DNA of 61,840 bases from Ottowia sp. (GCA_017997715.1 JAGOEM010000003.1:1-61840); one strand, 5' to 3'; positions 29,641 to 39,728 are shown, counted from the stretch's first letter. The notes: generated by a model from the letters alone, not told the origin. Made by a program: numbers and translations.

Positions 29641-30926
29641 TGCGGATCGCACCTGAGCCCGTGGCGCTTGAACCTGCGCCGATCGCCTTGTCCGCGCCCG
29701 CCGCGCGGCGCACGCGCCAGGCCCGCGTGGTCTGGGGGCAGCGCGTGGTCACCGTGGGTGGCGATGCACCGGTGCGCGTGCAGTCGATGACCAACACCGA
29801 CACGCAGGACGCCATCGGTACTGCCATTCAGGTGAAAGAGCTGGCGCTGGCCGGCAGCGAGCTGGTGCGCATCACCGTCAACACGCCCGAAGCCGCCGCG
29901 CAGGTGCCCTACATCCGCGAGCAGCTTGACCGCATGGGCATTGATGTGCCCCTGATTGGTGACTTTCACTACAACGGCCATCGCCTGCTGACCGACTTTC
30001 CCGACTGCGCACAGGCGCTGTCCAAGTACCGCATCAACCCCGGCAACGTGGGCAAGGGCGCCAAGCGCGATGTGCAGTTTGGCCAGATGATCGAAGCGGC
30101 GCTGAAGTGGGACAAACCGGTGCGCATCGGCGTCAACTGGGGCAGCCTGGATCAGGAACTGCTGGCCGGCCTGATGGACGAGAACGCCCGCCGCGCCCAG
30201 CCGTGGGAAGCGCGGCAGGTGATGTACGAATCGCTCATTCAATCCGCCATTGGCTCAGGCAACCAGGCAGTGGAACTGGGCATGGCGCCCGAGCAGGTGA
30301 TTTTGAGCTGCAAGGTCAGCGGCGTGCAGGACCTGATCGCCGTGTACCGCGAGCTGGGCAAGCGCTGCGACTTTCCGCTGCACCTGGGCCTGACCGAAGC
30401 CGGCATGGGCACCAAGGGCACGGTGGCGTCGGCCACCGCGCTGTCGATTCTGTTGCAGGAAGGCGTGGGCGACACCATTCGCGTCAGCCTGACGCCGCAG
30501 CCAGGCGAATCGCGCACGCAAGAAGTCGTGGTGGCGTCTGAAATATTGCAGTCGCTGGGGCTGCGCGTGTTCGTGCCCAGCGTGACTGCCTGCCCCGGTT
30601 GCGGGCGCACCACCAGCACCACCTTTCAAGAGCTGGCCAAGCGCATCGACGACCACCTGCGCGCGCAAATGCCGGTGTGGCGCGCGCGTTACCCGGGTGT
30701 CGAGTCGCTCAAGGTGGCGGTGATGGGCTGCATCGTCAACGGCCCGGGCGAGAGCAAGCACGCCGACATCGGCATCAGCCTGCCGGGCACGGGCGAGGCG
30801 CCTGCCGCGCCGGTGTTCATCGACGGTGAAAAGGCGATGACGCTGCGCGGCGAACACATTGCCGATGAATTTCACCAGATCGTGGCCGATTACATCGAGC
30901 AGCGCTTTAGCGCCAGCGCGCCCTGA
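29640..30926 (+). CDS. ispG: 4-hydroxy-3-methylbut-2-enyl diphosphate synthase
   Basis: A 428-residue iron-sulfur enzyme of the MEP isoprenoid pathway that reduces methylerythritol cyclodiphosphate to HMBPP. Cluster ligands are Cys318, Cys321 and Cys364, with Glu371 in GCIVNGPGE as the fourth ligand. The TIM-barrel half starts at VQSMTNTDT. The ATG at 29640 shares one base with the rodZ stop (TGATG); a GTG lies directly before it. The first 30 residues are an unconserved Pro/Ala-rich extension. Confidence 0.96.
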   Translation: MRIAPEPVALEPAPIALSAPAARRTRQARVVWGQRVVTVGGDAPVRVQSMTNTDTQDAIGTAIQVKELALAGSELVRITVNTPEAAAQVPYIREQLDRMGIDVPLIGDFHYNGHRLLTDFPDCAQALSKYRINPGNVGKGAKRDVQFGQMIEAALKWDKPVRIGVNWGSLDQELLAGLMDENARRAQPWEARQVMYESLIQSAIGSGNQAVELGMAPEQVILSCKVSGVQDLIAVYRELGKRCDFPLHLGLTEAGMGTKGTVASATALSILLQEGVGDTIRVSLTPQPGESRTQEVVVASEILQSLGLRVFVPSVTACPGCGRTTSTTFQELAKRIDDHLRAQMPVWRARYPGVESLKVAVMGCIVNGPGESKHADIGISLPGTGEAPAAPVFIDGEKAMTLRGEHIADEFHQIVADYIEQRFSASAP

Positions 30927-30940
30927 ATTTATATAAAAAA

Positions 30941-30990
30941 TGGCTGTAGCGCCCGATGGGATTGCGAGAGCAGCTATGAAATCAATAGTA
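30941..30990 (+). repeat. Dispersed 50-bp element, copy C (between ispG and hisS)
   Basis: Reads TGGCTGTAGCGCCCG and then GAGCAGCTATGAAATC, ending AATAGTA, exactly 50 bases. It is preceded by an AT-rich run (ATATAAAAAA) and fills nearly the whole ispG-hisS gap. The element ends 7 bases before the hisS ATG, and there is no canonical ribosome site in between. Confidence 0.85.
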
Positions 30991-30997
30991 TTCATTC

Positions 30998-32305
30998 ATG
31001 TCAGGCACTAAGCAGATCAACGCCATCAAGGGCATGAACGACATCCTGCCGCCCGAATCGGCGCGCTGGGAATGGCTCGAATCGGTGGTGCGCCGCGTCA
31101 TGGCTTCGCACGCCTACCGCAACATCCGCACGCCGATCATGGAGCACACCCAGCTGTTCACGCGCGGCCTGGGTGAAGTGACGGACGTGGTCGAGAAGGA
31201 GATGTATTCCTTCCAGGATCGGCAGGACCAGCACGGCAATGCCGAACACCTCAGCCTGCGGCCAGAAAGCACGGCCGGTGTGGTGCGCGCCGTGGCCGAG
31301 CACAACCTGCTGTACGAAGGCGGCAAGCGCCTGTACTACATGGGTCCCATGTTCCGGCGCGAGCGCCCGCAGCGCGGCCGCTATCGCCAGTTCCATCAGA
31401 TCGGTGCCGAAGCGCTGGGCTTCGGCGGTGCCGAGGTCGACGCCGAGCTGATCCTGCTGGCCGTCAGCCTGTGGCGCGAGCTGGGCATCCGGAACTGGCG
31501 CCTTGAGTTGAACACCCTGGGCCAGCCCGACGAGCGGCGCGAACACCGCGCGGCCCTGATCGCCTACTTTGAAGCGCACGCCGAGCAGCTGGACGAAGAC
31601 GCGCGCCGCCGCCTGCACAGCAACCCGCTGCGCATTCTTGACACCAAGAATCCCGCCATGCAGGCGCTGGTAGAGGGCGCGCCCCGGCTGATGGACTACC
31701 TGGGCGATGCGTCCAAAGCGCACTTCGCCGCGGTGCAGGCCATTCTGGATGCCAATGGCGTGGCCTGGCGGATCAACCCGCGCCTGGTGCGCGGCCTGGA
31801 CTACTACAACCTGACGGTCTTCGAATTCATTACCGACAGCCTGGGCGCGCAGGGCACCATCTGCGGCGGCGGTCGCTACGACTACCTGATCGAGCAGATC
31901 GGCGGCAAGGCCGCGCCCGCCGTGGGCTGGGCGCTGGGCGTTGAACGCGTCCTCGAGTTGCTGAAGGAAGAGGGCGTTCAGTCCCCTGAAAACAAGCCCG
32001 ACGCCTACGCCGTCATCCCCGACGCCAGTGCGCTGCCGCGCGTCATGCAGGTGCTGCACACGCTGCGCGCCCAGGGCGTGGCGGTGCAGATGCACGCGGG
32101 CACCGGCGATGGCATGGGCAGCATGAAAAGCCAGTTCAAACGTGCCGACGGATCGGGCGCAGGCTTTGCGCTGATCTTCGGCGCCGATGAGCTGGCCGCC
32201 GGCGAAGTCACCGTCAAGGCCTTGCGCGATGGCGCAGGCGCCCAGACCCGCCAGCCCCTGGCCGATGTGGCCGCGTGGGCCAGCACTCTAAAATCCACCG
32301 CTTGA
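30998..32305 (+). CDS. hisS: Histidyl-tRNA synthetase
   Basis: A 435-residue class II aminoacyl-tRNA synthetase charging tRNA-His. Motif 2 ([17 protein letters not shown], about 120-136), the histidine-binding [11 protein letters not shown] and GGGRYDYL segments, motif 3 ([11 protein letters not shown]) and a C-terminal anticodon-binding domain are present. Full length. The start codon lacks a clear Shine-Dalgarno because repeat copy C occupies the upstream gap. A HisS-like paralogue (hisZ) is encoded 9 kb downstream. Confidence 0.97.
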   Translation: MSGTKQINAIKGMNDILPPESARWEWLESVVRRVMASHAYRNIRTPIMEHTQLFTRGLGEVTDVVEKEMYSFQDRQDQHGNAEHLSLRPESTAGVVRAVAEHNLLYEGGKRLYYMGPMFRRERPQRGRYRQFHQIGAEALGFGGAEVDAELILLAVSLWRELGIRNWRLELNTLGQPDERREHRAALIAYFEAHAEQLDEDARRRLHSNPLRILDTKNPAMQALVEGAPRLMDYLGDASKAHFAAVQAILDANGVAWRINPRLVRGLDYYNLTVFEFITDSLGAQGTICGGGRYDYLIEQIGGKAAPAVGWALGVERVLELLKEEGVQSPENKPDAYAVIPDASALPRVMQVLHTLRAQGVAVQMHAGTGDGMGSMKSQFKRADGSGAGFALIFGADELAAGEVTVKALRDGAGAQTRQPLADVAAWASTLKSTA

Positions 32306-32322
32306 CCGAATAGATACAGAAC

Positions 32323-32997
32323 ATGGCCAAACATCTCGACCTTGAAGAACAGGAACAGCTTGACGCGCTCAAGCATTTTTGGGACCGCTGGGGCAACCTG
32401 ATCACCTGGTTGCTGATCGCCGTCCTGGGTTCCTACGCCGCCTGGACGGGCTGGCAGTACTGGGAACGGCGCCAGGGCTCGCTGGCGTCGATCATGTACG
32501 ACGAGATCAGCCGCAGCGCCGCCGCGGGCGATGTGGCCCGCGTCGAACGCACCCTGGCAGACGTGAAGGACAAGTTCGGCGGCACCACCTTTGCCGCGCA
32601 GGGGGGCCTGCTGGCTGCCAAGCTGCTGCAGGAAAAGGAAAAACCGGCGGAAGCCAAGGCGGCGTTGACCTGGGTCGCCGACAAGGCGCCCAACGACGGC
32701 CTGAAAGCCACCGCCCGCCTGCGGCTGGCATCGCTGTTGGTGGCCGACAAGGCTTACGACGACGCGATCAAGCTGCTGTCCGGCAGTTTCCCAGCAAGTT
32801 TTGTCGCCCTGGCTGCCGATCGGCGCGGCGACGTGCTGCTGCTGCAGGGCAAACGCGCCGAAGCCGCCACCGAGTACGGCAAGGCCTACCAAGGCTTGAC
32901 GCCGGAGGCAGGCGATTACCGCAAGCTGGTCGGCATGAAACTGAACGCGCTGGGCATCGATCCGGACGCCAACGTCAAGCCGGGAGCCACATCGTGA
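32323..32997 (+). CDS. yfgM: YfgM-like membrane-anchored TPR protein
   Basis: A 224-residue protein with one N-terminal transmembrane segment (about residues 24-45, NLITWLLIAVLGSYAAWTGW) after a short acidic cytoplasmic tail, then TPR-like helices in the periplasm. YfgM associates with the SecYEG translocon and PpiD in E. coli and helps periplasmic folding. The hisS-yfgM-bamB-der order is the same as in E. coli. The stop overlaps the bamB GTG (GTGA). Confidence 0.9.
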   Translation: MAKHLDLEEQEQLDALKHFWDRWGNLITWLLIAVLGSYAAWTGWQYWERRQGSLASIMYDEISRSAAAGDVARVERTLADVKDKFGGTTFAAQGGLLAAKLLQEKEKPAEAKAALTWVADKAPNDGLKATARLRLASLLVADKAYDDAIKLLSGSFPASFVALAADRRGDVLLLQGKRAEAATEYGKAYQGLTPEAGDYRKLVGMKLNALGIDPDANVKPGATS

Positions 32998-34154
32998 GCG
33001 CCCGCAGCTGGACATCCACCGCGGGCCTGAACCTGAACCGCACGCTGGCCGTGGGCGCCGGGTTGCTGGCTGCTGCGGTGCTGGCGGGTTGCGCCAGCGG
33101 TTCTGCGCGCCCCAAACCGGCCGATCTGCCACCCAACGCGGCGCTGATCGGCGTGCGCCAAGCCTGGACGGCGCGCGTTCCTGCGGCGAATTTCCCGCTT
33201 CAGGTGCGCGTGGTCGGCAACCAGGTCATGGTGGCGGGCAGCGATGGCTCGTTGGTCACCCTGGATGCGAACACGGGCGGCGAAGTTGCGCGCGCCAGTG
33301 CGGGCGCCCAGCTGTCGGCCGGTGTCGGCAGCGACGGCACCATCTCCGCCGTGGTGACCCGGGACAACGCGGTCATCGCGCTCGAAGGCGGCCGCGAACT
33401 GTGGCGCCACCGCCTGTCCACGCAAAGCTATACCGCGCCCCTGGTGGCCGGTGGGCGCGTTTTCGTCCTGGGTGCCGATCGATCGGTGACCGCGCTGGAT
33501 GGCCGTGAAGGCACGCTGCTCTGGAATCTGCAACGCCCGGCCGAACCCCTGGTGCTGCGCCAGGCGGGTGTGCTGACGGCGGTGGGCAACACGCTGGTCG
33601 CCGGTTTGGCCGGCCGCCTGGTGGGCGTTGACCCCGATACCGGCACTGTGCGCTGGGAAGCACCCGTGGCATCCGCCCGGGGCACCAACGATGTCGAGCG
33701 CCTGGTTGATTTGGTCGGGGGTGTTCGCCGCCAGGGCAACACGGTTTGCGCGCGGGCTTTCCAGGCCGCCGTGGGCTGCGTGGATGCCTACAACGGCAAC
33801 GTGGCCTGGACCCGTTCAGCCAGCGGTGCCACCGGCATCGATGGGGATGAGGCACGCGTGTTCGGTGCTGAATCCGATGGCCGCGTGCTCGCGTGGCGCG
33901 CAGATACTGGCGACCGCGCCTGGGCGTCTGACCGCCTGCAGTGGCGTTACCTGACGGCGCCCCTGGTGCTGGGCCGCTCGGTCGTGGTGGGCGATGAAAG
34001 CGGCTTGGTGCATTTCCTGTCGCGTGAAGATGGCTCGCCGCTGACACGTGTCAGCACCGACAGTTCGGGCATCGCCGTGGCGCCCGTACTGGCAGGCAAT
34101 ACCTTGGTGGTCGTGACGCGCAATGGTGGCGTGTACGGCTTCCGCCCGGACTGA
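32994..34154 (+). CDS. bamB: Outer-membrane assembly lipoprotein BamB
   Basis: A 386-residue lipoprotein with lipobox VLAGC (Cys33) and an eight-bladed PQQ-like beta-propeller (repeated LVTLDANTGGEVAR, ALDGREGTLLWN, GVDPDTGTVRWE, CVDAYNGNVAW, RADTGDRAW motifs). It is a BAM-complex accessory that binds BamA POTRA domains. The start is GTG at 32994 with GGGAG about 6 bases upstream and overlap with yfgM; the longer open frame upstream is the wrong-frame reading of yfgM. The signal peptide is long (about 32 residues). Confidence 0.94.
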   Translation: MSARSWTSTAGLNLNRTLAVGAGLLAAAVLAGCASGSARPKPADLPPNAALIGVRQAWTARVPAANFPLQVRVVGNQVMVAGSDGSLVTLDANTGGEVARASAGAQLSAGVGSDGTISAVVTRDNAVIALEGGRELWRHRLSTQSYTAPLVAGGRVFVLGADRSVTALDGREGTLLWNLQRPAEPLVLRQAGVLTAVGNTLVAGLAGRLVGVDPDTGTVRWEAPVASARGTNDVERLVDLVGGVRRQGNTVCARAFQAAVGCVDAYNGNVAWTRSASGATGIDGDEARVFGAESDGRVLAWRADTGDRAWASDRLQWRYLTAPLVLGRSVVVGDESGLVHFLSREDGSPLTRVSTDSSGIAVAPVLAGNTLVVVTRNGGVYGFRPD

Positions 34155-34175
34155 GATCGCAGAAAGCCTGCCCAA

Positions 34176-35519
34176 GTGAAACCCGTACTGGCCCTCGTTG
34201 GCCGCCCGAACGTGGGCAAGTCCACGTTGTTCAATCGCCTTACCAAGAGCCGCGATGCGATCGTGGCCGACTACGCCGGACTGACGCGCGACCGCCACTA
34301 TGGCCAGGGCCGCCTGGGCAACCGCGAATACATCGTCATCGACACCGGCGGGTTTGAACCCGAAGCGGGCGAGGGCAGCATCTTTCGCGAGATGGCCAAG
34401 CAGACGCGCCAGGCCATCGCCGAGGCCGATGTCGTCATCTTCGTCGTGGATGGGCGCGCCGGCGTTTCCGGCCAGGACCACGACATCGCCAACGAACTGC
34501 GGCGCCTGGGCAAGATCTGCATTCTGGTTGCGAACAAGGCCGAAGGCATGCGCGAAGGCGTGCAACTGGCCGAGTTCTATGAACTGGGCCTGGGCGAAGT
34601 GCTGCCCGTGTCGGCATCGCACGGTGAAGGCGTGCGTAGCATGCTGGACGCGGCGCTGGACGCCCTGGGGCTGACCGAGGACGAGGAAGAGCCCGAGCGG
34701 GTGGACGACGGCATCATCCGTCTGGCCGTGGCGGGGCGCCCCAACGTGGGCAAATCCACACTCATCAACGCCTGGCTGGGCGAGGAGCGGCTGGTTGCCT
34801 ACGACCTTCCCGGCACCACGCGCGACGCCATTTCCGTGCCATTCGAGCGCGGCGGCAAAAAGTTCGAGCTGATCGACACCGCCGGTCTGCGGCGCAAGGG
34901 CAAGGTGTTCGAGGCGATCGAGAAGTTCTCGGTCGTCAAGACCCTGCAGGCCATTGAATCGGCCAACGTCGTTTTGCTGTTGCTGGATGCGACGCAGGGC
35001 GTGACGGATCAGGATGCCCACATCGCGGGCTTCGTTCTGGAGGCTGGCCGCGCCGTGGTGCTGGCGGTCAACAAATGGGACGCGGTGGATGCCTACCAGC
35101 GCGAGCAGGTGCAGCGCTCGATCGAGACGCGCCTGCCATTCCTGAAATTCGCTGAGATCCACTTCATCTCGGCCAAGAAGCGCCAAGGCCTGGGCCCGGT
35201 GTGGACATCGATCGCCAAGGCCTACTCGGCCGCCATGCGCAAGATGCCGACCCCGCAACTCACCCGTCTGCTGCTGGAAGCGGTGCAGTTTCAGCAGCCC
35301 AAGCGCAGTGGCATGTTCCGGCCCAAGCTGCGCTATGCGCACCAGGGCGGCATGAATCCCCCGGTGATCGTGGTGCACGGCAACTCGCTGGAAGGGGTGA
35401 CCGACACCTATCGACGCTACCTGGAAGGGCGCTTTCGCAAGGCGTTTGACCTGGTCGGCACACCATTGCGTGTCGATTTGAAATCGGCACGGAACCCGTA
35501 CACCGATAAAGACTCGTAA
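34176..35519 (+). CDS. der: Ribosome-biogenesis GTPase Der
   Basis: A 447-residue double-GTPase (EngA) needed for 50S assembly. The first P-loop GRPNVGKS is at residues 9-16 and a second GRPNVGKS lies near 186-193, each with its own DTAG/DTGG and NKxD motifs (NKWD in the second). A C-terminal KH-like domain follows (about 360-447). The start is GTG at 34176. It follows bamB by 21 bases, as in the conserved operon. Confidence 0.97.
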   Translation: MKPVLALVGRPNVGKSTLFNRLTKSRDAIVADYAGLTRDRHYGQGRLGNREYIVIDTGGFEPEAGEGSIFREMAKQTRQAIAEADVVIFVVDGRAGVSGQDHDIANELRRLGKICILVANKAEGMREGVQLAEFYELGLGEVLPVSASHGEGVRSMLDAALDALGLTEDEEEPERVDDGIIRLAVAGRPNVGKSTLINAWLGEERLVAYDLPGTTRDAISVPFERGGKKFELIDTAGLRRKGKVFEAIEKFSVVKTLQAIESANVVLLLLDATQGVTDQDAHIAGFVLEAGRAVVLAVNKWDAVDAYQREQVQRSIETRLPFLKFAEIHFISAKKRQGLGPVWTSIAKAYSAAMRKMPTPQLTRLLLEAVQFQQPKRSGMFRPKLRYAHQGGMNPPVIVVHGNSLEGVTDTYRRYLEGRFRKAFDLVGTPLRVDLKSARNPYTDKDS

Positions 35520-35566
35520 CCTGCTGGCGACGTGCGCCAACCGTGACGGAATCTGCACATCGCCTC

Positions 35567-35594
35567 TTGTCGTCGCGCTTGCCGTCCCTATATG
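35567..35594 (+). promoter_or_regulatory. Probable hfq promoter
   Basis: TTGTCG (35567-35572) and TATATG (35589-35594) are separated by 16 bases in the 121-bp gap after der. The transcript would start about 40 bases before the hfq GTG. The match to sigma-70 consensus is moderate. Confidence 0.4.
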
Positions 35595-35640
35595 GTAAGT
35601 TCCAACCCCCTCAACACGTTCGTAGAACACGGAGAATATC

Positions 35641-35892
35641 GTGAGCAATAAAGGGCAACTGCTACAAGACCCCTTCCTCAATACCTTGCGCAGAGAGCAC
35701 ATTCCGGTGTCGATTTACCTCGTCAACGGCATCAAGCTGCAAGGCCAGATCGAATCGTTCGACCAGTACGTGGTTTTGCTGCGTAACACCGTCACCCAGA
35801 TGGTTTACAAGCACGCAATTTCCACCATCGTGCCCGGTCGCGCGGTGAATTTTCAGACCCCTGCCGAGGGTGCTGATTCCGAACCCAATTGA
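35641..35892 (+). CDS. hfq: RNA chaperone Hfq
   Basis: An 83-residue Sm-like RNA chaperone forming hexamers that pair small RNAs with mRNAs. The Sm1 motif ([27 protein letters not shown] split over residues 9-35) and Sm2 ([10 protein letters not shown], about 57-66) are intact; the C-terminal tail is short, as in betaproteobacteria. The start is GTG with GGAG 8 bases upstream. Repeat copy L begins at its stop codon. Confidence 0.98.
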   Translation: MSNKGQLLQDPFLNTLRREHIPVSIYLVNGIKLQGQIESFDQYVVLLRNTVTQMVYKHAISTIVPGRAVNFQTPAEGADSEPN

Positions 35893-35941
35893 GGCCCTAA
35901 CCGGCGCCCATCCAGCGCAAGCAGCTCCTGAAATATGAGCG
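35892..35941 (+). repeat. Dispersed 50-bp element, copy L (between hfq and hflX)
   Basis: Reads AGGCCCTAACCGGCGCCC and then GCGCAAGCAGCTCCTGAAAT, 50 bases, starting on the last base of the hfq stop codon and ending 33 bases before the hflX TTG. Confidence 0.75.
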
Positions 35942-35974
35942 TTGTGCGGATGGGCTTTCTATTTTTATATCCCC

Positions 35975-37189
35975 TTGCCCGACACCCGAGCCCCTGACCG
36001 AATTGCCGCCTTGCTGGTTGGCGTTGACTTGGGCGCGCCCTTTTTCGACGGCGAGTTGGAAGAGTTGGGTTTACTGGCCGAAACCGCTGGCCTGCAGCCA
36101 GTGGCCCGGTTGACCTGCAAGCGCAAGGCGCCGGATGCGGCGCTCTTCGTGGGCAGTGGCAAGGTGGAAGAGATTCGCGCGCTGGCGCAAAGCCATGGCG
36201 CGGTCGAAGTGCTGTTCGACCAGGCCCTCAGCCCCGTCCAGCAACGCAACCTGGAGCGGGCCATTGGCCTGCCCGTGAACGACCGCACGCTGCTGATCCT
36301 CGAGATTTTTGCCCAGCGCGCACGCAGCCATGAAGGCAAGTTGCAGGTCGAACTGGCGCGCCTGCAATACCTGAGCACCCGTTTGGTGCGCCGCTGGAGC
36401 CACCTTGAGCGCCAGCAAGGCGGTATTGGTGGCCGCGGTGGCCCTGGCGAAACCCAGATCGAACTGGATCGCCGCATCATCAGCGACGCCATCAAGCGCA
36501 CCAAGGAGCGCCTGACCAAGGTGAAACGCCAGCGCCAGACCCAGCGACGCCAGCGCGAGCGGCGCGAGACCTTCAGCATTTCCCTGGTGGGCTACACCAA
36601 CGCGGGCAAATCGACGCTGTTCAACGCCCTCGTCAAGGCGCGGGCCTATGCGGCGGATCAGCTGTTCGCCACGCTCGATACCACCACCCGTCAGCTCTAT
36701 CTGGGCGACCAGGAGGGCGGTGGGCGTTCGGTGTCCTTGTCGGACACCGTGGGTTTCATCCGCGATCTGCCACACGGGCTGGTCGAAGCGTTTGAAGCCA
36801 CCTTGCAGGAAGCGGCCGATGCCGATTTGCTGCTGCACGTGGTCGATGCAGCCAACCCTGCCTGGCACGAGCAAATGCTTGAAGTCCAGCGTGTGCTGAG
36901 CGAAATCGGTGCGCTGGACGTGCCGCAACTGGTGGTGTTCAACAAGCTGGACGCGATGGACGACGCCAAGCGACCGCTGGCCCTGCAAGATCGCATGGAT
37001 CTGGATGGCCAGCTGTTTGACCGTATTTTTGCCAGCGCCAGCACTGGCGAAGGGCTGCCCCTGCTGCGCAGCGAACTGGCCCGGCGGGCCCAGGCGGCGG
37101 CCGTGGCGCCGCAGGATGCCGAGACCAACGATAGACGCATGGCCTTTGGGCACAATGACGGGTTGCACAGCCCGATGACCAACGAATGA
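35975..37189 (+). CDS. hflX: Ribosome-rescue GTPase HflX
   Basis: A 404-residue GTPase that splits stalled 70S ribosomes. An N-terminal HflX domain (ALFVGSGKVEEI; GGRGGPGETQIELDRR glycine-rich loop near 150-166), coiled helices, and the G domain with P-loop GYTNAGKS (206-213), DTVGF and NKLD are present. The start is uncertain: TTG at 35975 fits the family N-terminus but no ribosome site precedes it; TTG at 35942 is an alternative partly overlapping the repeat. It overlaps hflK by four bases (ATGA). Confidence 0.93.
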   Translation: MPDTRAPDRIAALLVGVDLGAPFFDGELEELGLLAETAGLQPVARLTCKRKAPDAALFVGSGKVEEIRALAQSHGAVEVLFDQALSPVQQRNLERAIGLPVNDRTLLILEIFAQRARSHEGKLQVELARLQYLSTRLVRRWSHLERQQGGIGGRGGPGETQIELDRRIISDAIKRTKERLTKVKRQRQTQRRQRERRETFSISLVGYTNAGKSTLFNALVKARAYAADQLFATLDTTTRQLYLGDQEGGGRSVSLSDTVGFIRDLPHGLVEAFEATLQEAADADLLLHVVDAANPAWHEQMLEVQRVLSEIGALDVPQLVVFNKLDAMDDAKRPLALQDRMDLDGQLFDRIFASASTGEGLPLLRSELARRAQAAAVAPQDAETNDRRMAFGHNDGLHSPMTNE

Positions 37190-38568
37190 ACGACCGTTAC
37201 CACACCCTGCGCCCGGCCGGCTGGCCCGAGCGCCTTCGGGGCATGTTCAACCTGAACGACCCGCGCTGGGGCCGGGGCGACGACGCCAATCAGCAGGACG
37301 AACCCCGTCCTGAGGATCAGCGCCCGGCCGATCCTCCCCGTCCCGCCCCCAGCGAGCCGCCACGCGCGCAGCCCCCCAGTGGTGGCCGCGGCCCCAACCA
37401 GGGGCCTCCCGATCTGGACGAGCTCTGGCGCGATTTCAGCCGCAAATTGGGCGGGCTGTTCGGCGGCGGCGGCGGCAACCGCCGGCCTGGCAGCAGCGGC
37501 GGCCCCGGTGGCTTTCAACCTGACATGAAGAACGCCGGCAAGGGCATCGGCGTGATTGCCGTGGTGGCCGTCCTGATTTGGCTGGGCACCGGCTTTTTCA
37601 TCGTGCAGGAAGGCCAGCAGGCCGTCATCACGCAGTTTGGCAAGTACCACTCAACGGTGGGTGCGGGTTTCAACTGGCGTTTGCCCTACCCGATCCAGCG
37701 CCAGGAAACGATCAATGTGACGCAGATCCGCTCGGTCGATGTGGGGCGCGACAGCATCATCAAGTCCACCGGCCTGCGCGAATCCGCCATGCTGACGCAG
37801 GACGAGAACATCGTTGAAATCAAGTTTGCGGTGCAATACCGCCTGAACGACGCACGTGCCTACCTGTTCGAAAGCAAGAACCCCGCCGACGCGGTGGTGC
37901 AGGCGGCCGACAGCGCGGTGCGTGAAGTGGTGGGCAAGATGACCATGGACAACGCCATGGCCGACGAGCGCGATCAGATTGCGCCGCGCGTGCGCGACCT
38001 GATGCAGACCATCCTGGATCGCTACAAGGTCGGCATCGAAGTGGTCGCCGTGAACATGCAGCAAGGCGGCGTGCGTCCGCCTGAGCAGGTGCAGGCTGCC
38101 TTCGATGACGTGCTGAAGGCCGGCCAGGAACGTGAACGCGTCAAGAACGAGGCGCAGGCCTACGCCAACGACGTGGTGCCCCGCGCAGTGGGTACCGCCG
38201 CCCGCCTGAAGGAAGAGGCGGAAGGCTACAAGGCGCGTATCGTGGCGCAGGCGCAGGGTGATACGCAGCGCTTCAATTCGGTGCTGGGCGAATACCAGAA
38301 GGCACCGCAGGTCACGCGCGATCGCATGTACGTCGACACCATGCAGCAGATCTACAGCGGCGTGAACAAGATCATCATCGACAGCAAATCCGGCGGCAAC
38401 CTGATGTACCTGCCGCTCGACAAGGTGATGCAGGCCTCTGGTGCCACCGTGAACGCCACCACCGTGCCCGCCCAGGCCGCGCCTGCCGCGCCGTCACCAT
38501 CCACACAGGTGCCCGCCGACGCGCGCGCACGCGACAACGCTCGCAGCCGCGAGCGTGAAACCCGCTGA
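37186..38568 (+). CDS. hflK: FtsH protease modulator HflK
   Basis: A 460-residue SPFH/band-7 membrane protein. Features in order: Pro/Gly-rich cytoplasmic N-terminal region, transmembrane segment at about residues 120-141 (GIGVIAVVAVLIWLGTGFFIV), band-7 domain (about 142-330) with a long helical region, and a disordered Ala/Pro-rich tail. HflK and HflC form a large cage around FtsH in the inner membrane. The first 19 residues may not be translated: MFNLNDPRWGRGDD at 37243 is the usual family start, but the ATG at 37186 overlaps hflX. Confidence 0.95.
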   Translation: MNDRYHTLRPAGWPERLRGMFNLNDPRWGRGDDANQQDEPRPEDQRPADPPRPAPSEPPRAQPPSGGRGPNQGPPDLDELWRDFSRKLGGLFGGGGGNRRPGSSGGPGGFQPDMKNAGKGIGVIAVVAVLIWLGTGFFIVQEGQQAVITQFGKYHSTVGAGFNWRLPYPIQRQETINVTQIRSVDVGRDSIIKSTGLRESAMLTQDENIVEIKFAVQYRLNDARAYLFESKNPADAVVQAADSAVREVVGKMTMDNAMADERDQIAPRVRDLMQTILDRYKVGIEVVAVNMQQGGVRPPEQVQAAFDDVLKAGQERERVKNEAQAYANDVVPRAVGTAARLKEEAEGYKARIVAQAQGDTQRFNSVLGEYQKAPQVTRDRMYVDTMQQIYSGVNKIIIDSKSGGNLMYLPLDKVMQASGATVNATTVPAQAAPAAPSPSTQVPADARARDNARSRERETR

Positions 38569-38582
38569 TTCAAGAGCGTGAC

Positions 38583-39473
38583 ATGAACAGAGTTGGATTC
38601 ATCGGCACCACCGTCCTCATCCTGCTGGCCCTGGCGGCCTCCACGATGTTCGTTGTGGATCAGCGCCAATTTGGCGTCGTCTACCAGCTGGGGCAGATCC
38701 AGCGGGTCATTACCGAACCGGGGCTCAGCTTCAAGCTGCCGCCGCCGATACAGAACGTGCGCTACATCGACAAGCGCCTGTTGACGCTGGACAGCATGGA
38801 CACCGAACCTGTGCTGACGGCCGAGAAGCAGCGCGTCGTCATCGACTGGTACGTGCGCTGGCGCATCACCGATCCGCAGGCCTACATCCGCAACGTGGGC
38901 CTGGACGAAAGCGCGGGTGCCACGCAGCTCAACCGCGTGGTGCGCAACGCCTTCCAGGAAGAGATCAACCGCCGCACGGTGCGCGAGCTGATCTCCACCC
39001 GGCGTGAAACCCTGATGGCCGATGTGAAGCGCGAAGTGACCGAATCGGTCAAGGGCGCCAAGCCCTGGGGCATTGATGTGGTGGACGTGCGCATCACGCG
39101 CGCCGACTACGTTGAAGCCATCACCGAATCGGTCTACCGCCGCATGCAGGCCGAACGCCAGCGTGTCGCCAACGAACTGCGGTCCACCGGCGCAGCCGAA
39201 GGCGAGCAGATTCGCGCCGATGCCGACCGCCAGCGCGAAGTCACGGTGGCCAATGCCTACCGCGATGCAGAAAAAGTGCGCGGTGAAGGCGATGCCGAAG
39301 CCACCAAGGTGTACGGCGAATCGTTCGGCAAAGACCCGCAGTTTGCCCAGTTCTACCGCAGCCTTGATGCCTACAAGAGCAGCGTCGGCAAGAAGGGCGA
39401 TGTCCTTGTGATCGACCCCGCCGCGACCGAGTTCTTCGGCAACATGCGCGCGCCACAAGCCTCGCGCCGCTGA
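38583..39473 (+). CDS. hflC: FtsH protease modulator HflC
   Basis: A 296-residue band-7 protein with an N-terminal signal anchor (about residues 4-25, GFIGTTVLILLALAASTMFVV) and the SPFH domain and coiled-coil (EGEQIRADADRQREVTVANAYRDAEK) that assemble with HflK in the periplasm-facing cage. Length matches the family. It is 14 bases after hflK. The repeated RXXE charged heptads and the C-terminal DPAATEFFGNM are conserved. Confidence 0.96.
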   Translation: MNRVGFIGTTVLILLALAASTMFVVDQRQFGVVYQLGQIQRVITEPGLSFKLPPPIQNVRYIDKRLLTLDSMDTEPVLTAEKQRVVIDWYVRWRITDPQAYIRNVGLDESAGATQLNRVVRNAFQEEINRRTVRELISTRRETLMADVKREVTESVKGAKPWGIDVVDVRITRADYVEAITESVYRRMQAERQRVANELRSTGAAEGEQIRADADRQREVTVANAYRDAEKVRGEGDAEATKVYGESFGKDPQFAQFYRSLDAYKSSVGKKGDVLVIDPAATEFFGNMRAPQASRR

Positions 39474-39498
39474 GGCACGCCAGCAGCGCGCCAGCACC

Positions 39499-39690
39499 GT
39501 GGACGGCTTCACGCTGCTGCTGGCCGCGCTGGGCGTGGCCTTGATCCTGGAAGGATTGATGCCACTGATTGCGCCACAAGCCTGGCGCCGCGTGATGGCA
39601 CAGCTGGCCTTGTTGAAGGACGGCCAATTGCGCTTCTACGGACTGATCAGCGTGGTGTTGGGCCTGCTGTTGTTGATCAGTTTCGTCTGA
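39499..39690 (+). CDS. DUF2065 small membrane protein (YjeT-like)
   Basis: A 63-residue protein made of two transmembrane helices (about 3-26 and 44-62) joined by APQAWRRVMAQLALLKDGQLRFYG, the DUF2065 signature. The start is GTG at 39499. It is the conserved neighbour of hflC in proteobacteria (yjeT), function unknown. Confidence 0.9.
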   Translation: MDGFTLLLAALGVALILEGLMPLIAPQAWRRVMAQLALLKDGQLRFYGLISVVLGLLLLISFV

Positions 39691-39728
39691 CTTGACCGGG
39701 CCGGCGCAAACCGCACGCGCGGCGCCGG

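Noticed and set aside
32379..32993. Upstream extension of the bamB frame
   Set aside because: It is the wrong-frame reading of yfgM; bamB has its own GTG, ribosome site and lipoprotein signal.
33816..35702. A 628-codon minus-strand frame opposite bamB, der and hfq
   Set aside because: Spans three certain genes on the other strand, so it is not a gene.
39692..39697. TTGACC as -35 for the hisZ promoter
   Set aside because: It lies 31 bases from the TAGAAT hexamer, too far to act as its partner.
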